Shown here piece by piece: positions 63,560-64,000 of a stretch of 64,000 nucleotides of DNA; within the stretch, counting starts at the first letter, position 1, and every line of letters starts with the position of its first letter. The translations under genes and the position numbers were made by a program. This stretch comes from Dysidea avara (taxonomy: Eukaryota > Porifera > Demospongiae > Dictyoceratida > Dysideidae). The stretch spans positions 6,436,001 through 6,500,000 of the forward strand of contig NC_089274.1 in the NCBI RefSeq assembly GCF_963678975.1, given 5' to 3'. Under the pieces are notes generated by a model. That model had not been told where the DNA came from and searched no databases. It saw only the letters and a program-made list of their open reading frames with translations.

Positions 63560-64000
63560 ACTTCTTAGATAGGTTAAGAACTCTCTCGTAGGAAGGAAGC
63601 AGAAAGTTGTTCTGAACAACCATGAATCAGAATGGTCAGATGTACTTAGCGGAGTGCCTCAAGGCTCAGTCTTAGGCCCTACACTATTCAGTATCTAGCT
63701 ATGTTATTGACATGCCTTTAATTGTTAATAGCTCCATTGTTCAATTTGCTGATGATGCTAAAATGTTCAGAACTATTAAGTCAATTGATGATTTCCTTCA
63801 ACTTCAGCAAGACATAAATGTCCTTTCTGAGTGGGCTAAGAAATGGCAGTTGAAGTTTAACATTAGTAAATGTAACTGGTTACACCTGGAACAACCACAT
63901 AGATTTGGTGAATATACGATTTATGGCACTACTATCACATCTTGTAATGTTGTTAAAGATTTGGGAGTACAAATAGATAGTCAACTGATCTCACCACCAC
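63560..64000 (+). pseudogene. LINE reverse-transcriptase palm, frameshifted, runs off the window
   Basis: The first frame reads NSLVGRKQKVVLNNHESEWS then DVLSGVPQGSVLGPTLFSI, and the second YVIDMPL...IVQFADDAKMF (catalytic FADD) through WAKKWQLKFNISKCNWLHL and VVKDLGVQI. This is the palm of jockey/CR1-type ORF2. Between LFSI and YVID an extra TAGC at about 63695-63698 shifts the frame and creates TAG, so this copy cannot make ORF2. It continues past 64000. Confidence 0.88.

Overview
This window looks like nuclear DNA of a marine invertebrate, most probably a sponge (Porifera). The genes are eukaryotic: canonical GT-AG introns, many only 47-60 bp, separate exons of 27-170 bp. They encode animal families: a TTLL4-type tubulin polyglutamylase, a cyclic-nucleotide-binding protein and RING/zinc-finger/MATH TRAF adaptors. 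The DNA is AT-rich and crowded with non-autonomous DNA transposons and non-LTR retrotransposon scraps. The sponge assignment is inference from the small introns and the TRAF array; the sequence does not prove it.

Layout. 1-6.0 kb is repeat-rich and holds two inverted-repeat elements. 6.0-12.9 kb is the gene-dense part. A short divergent gene start (minus strand, 6422) shares a 148-bp intergenic promoter with a 17-exon TTLL4-like gene (6571-11226, plus). Tail-to-tail with it is an intronless CNBD2-like gene (11368-12885, minus). 12.9-22.3 kb is a transposon graveyard (MITEs, hAT-like elements, an ACTGGAACT minisatellite, a LINE remnant, nested inverted repeats). 22.3-24.6 kb contains exon-like blocks on the minus strand that have been duplicated locally, a candidate modular gene I cannot name. 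25-29 kb holds a tyrosine-recombinase remnant, an almost perfect 813-bp palindrome, a LINE tail and further palindromes.

29.4-58.5 kb is a head-to-tail array of TRAF-family genes on the minus strand. Copy 1 (29366-35941) is complete: RING, TRAF-type zinc fingers, coiled coil and MATH, 489 aa by my exon assembly. Copy 2 (about 47600-50086) is a deleted pseudogene. Copy 3 (54159-58450) is intact from the second half of its RING onward, but its first exon is not visible. Introns and spacers of the array are filled with hAT-like elements and MITEs. 58.5-64 kb is mostly non-coding and ends in a frameshifted LINE reverse transcriptase cut by the window edge.

How it fits together. TTLL4 enzymes add glutamate side chains to tubulin (axonemal microtubules) and other proteins, and CNBD2 is linked to sperm function in mammals, so the left pair may be a cilium/flagellum neighbourhood; an X-box-like site in the TTLL4 promoter agrees. 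TRAF proteins carry signals from receptors to NF-kB/MAPK pathways and ubiquitin ligation; the array looks like local expansion and decay of innate-signalling adaptors. The most unusual non-genic signals are a 20-base word (TGACTGTTCTATTAGAGTAT and variants) scattered through the whole window and inside several unrelated elements, the 813-bp palindrome, and a foldback element whose arms are 21-bp tandem repeats.
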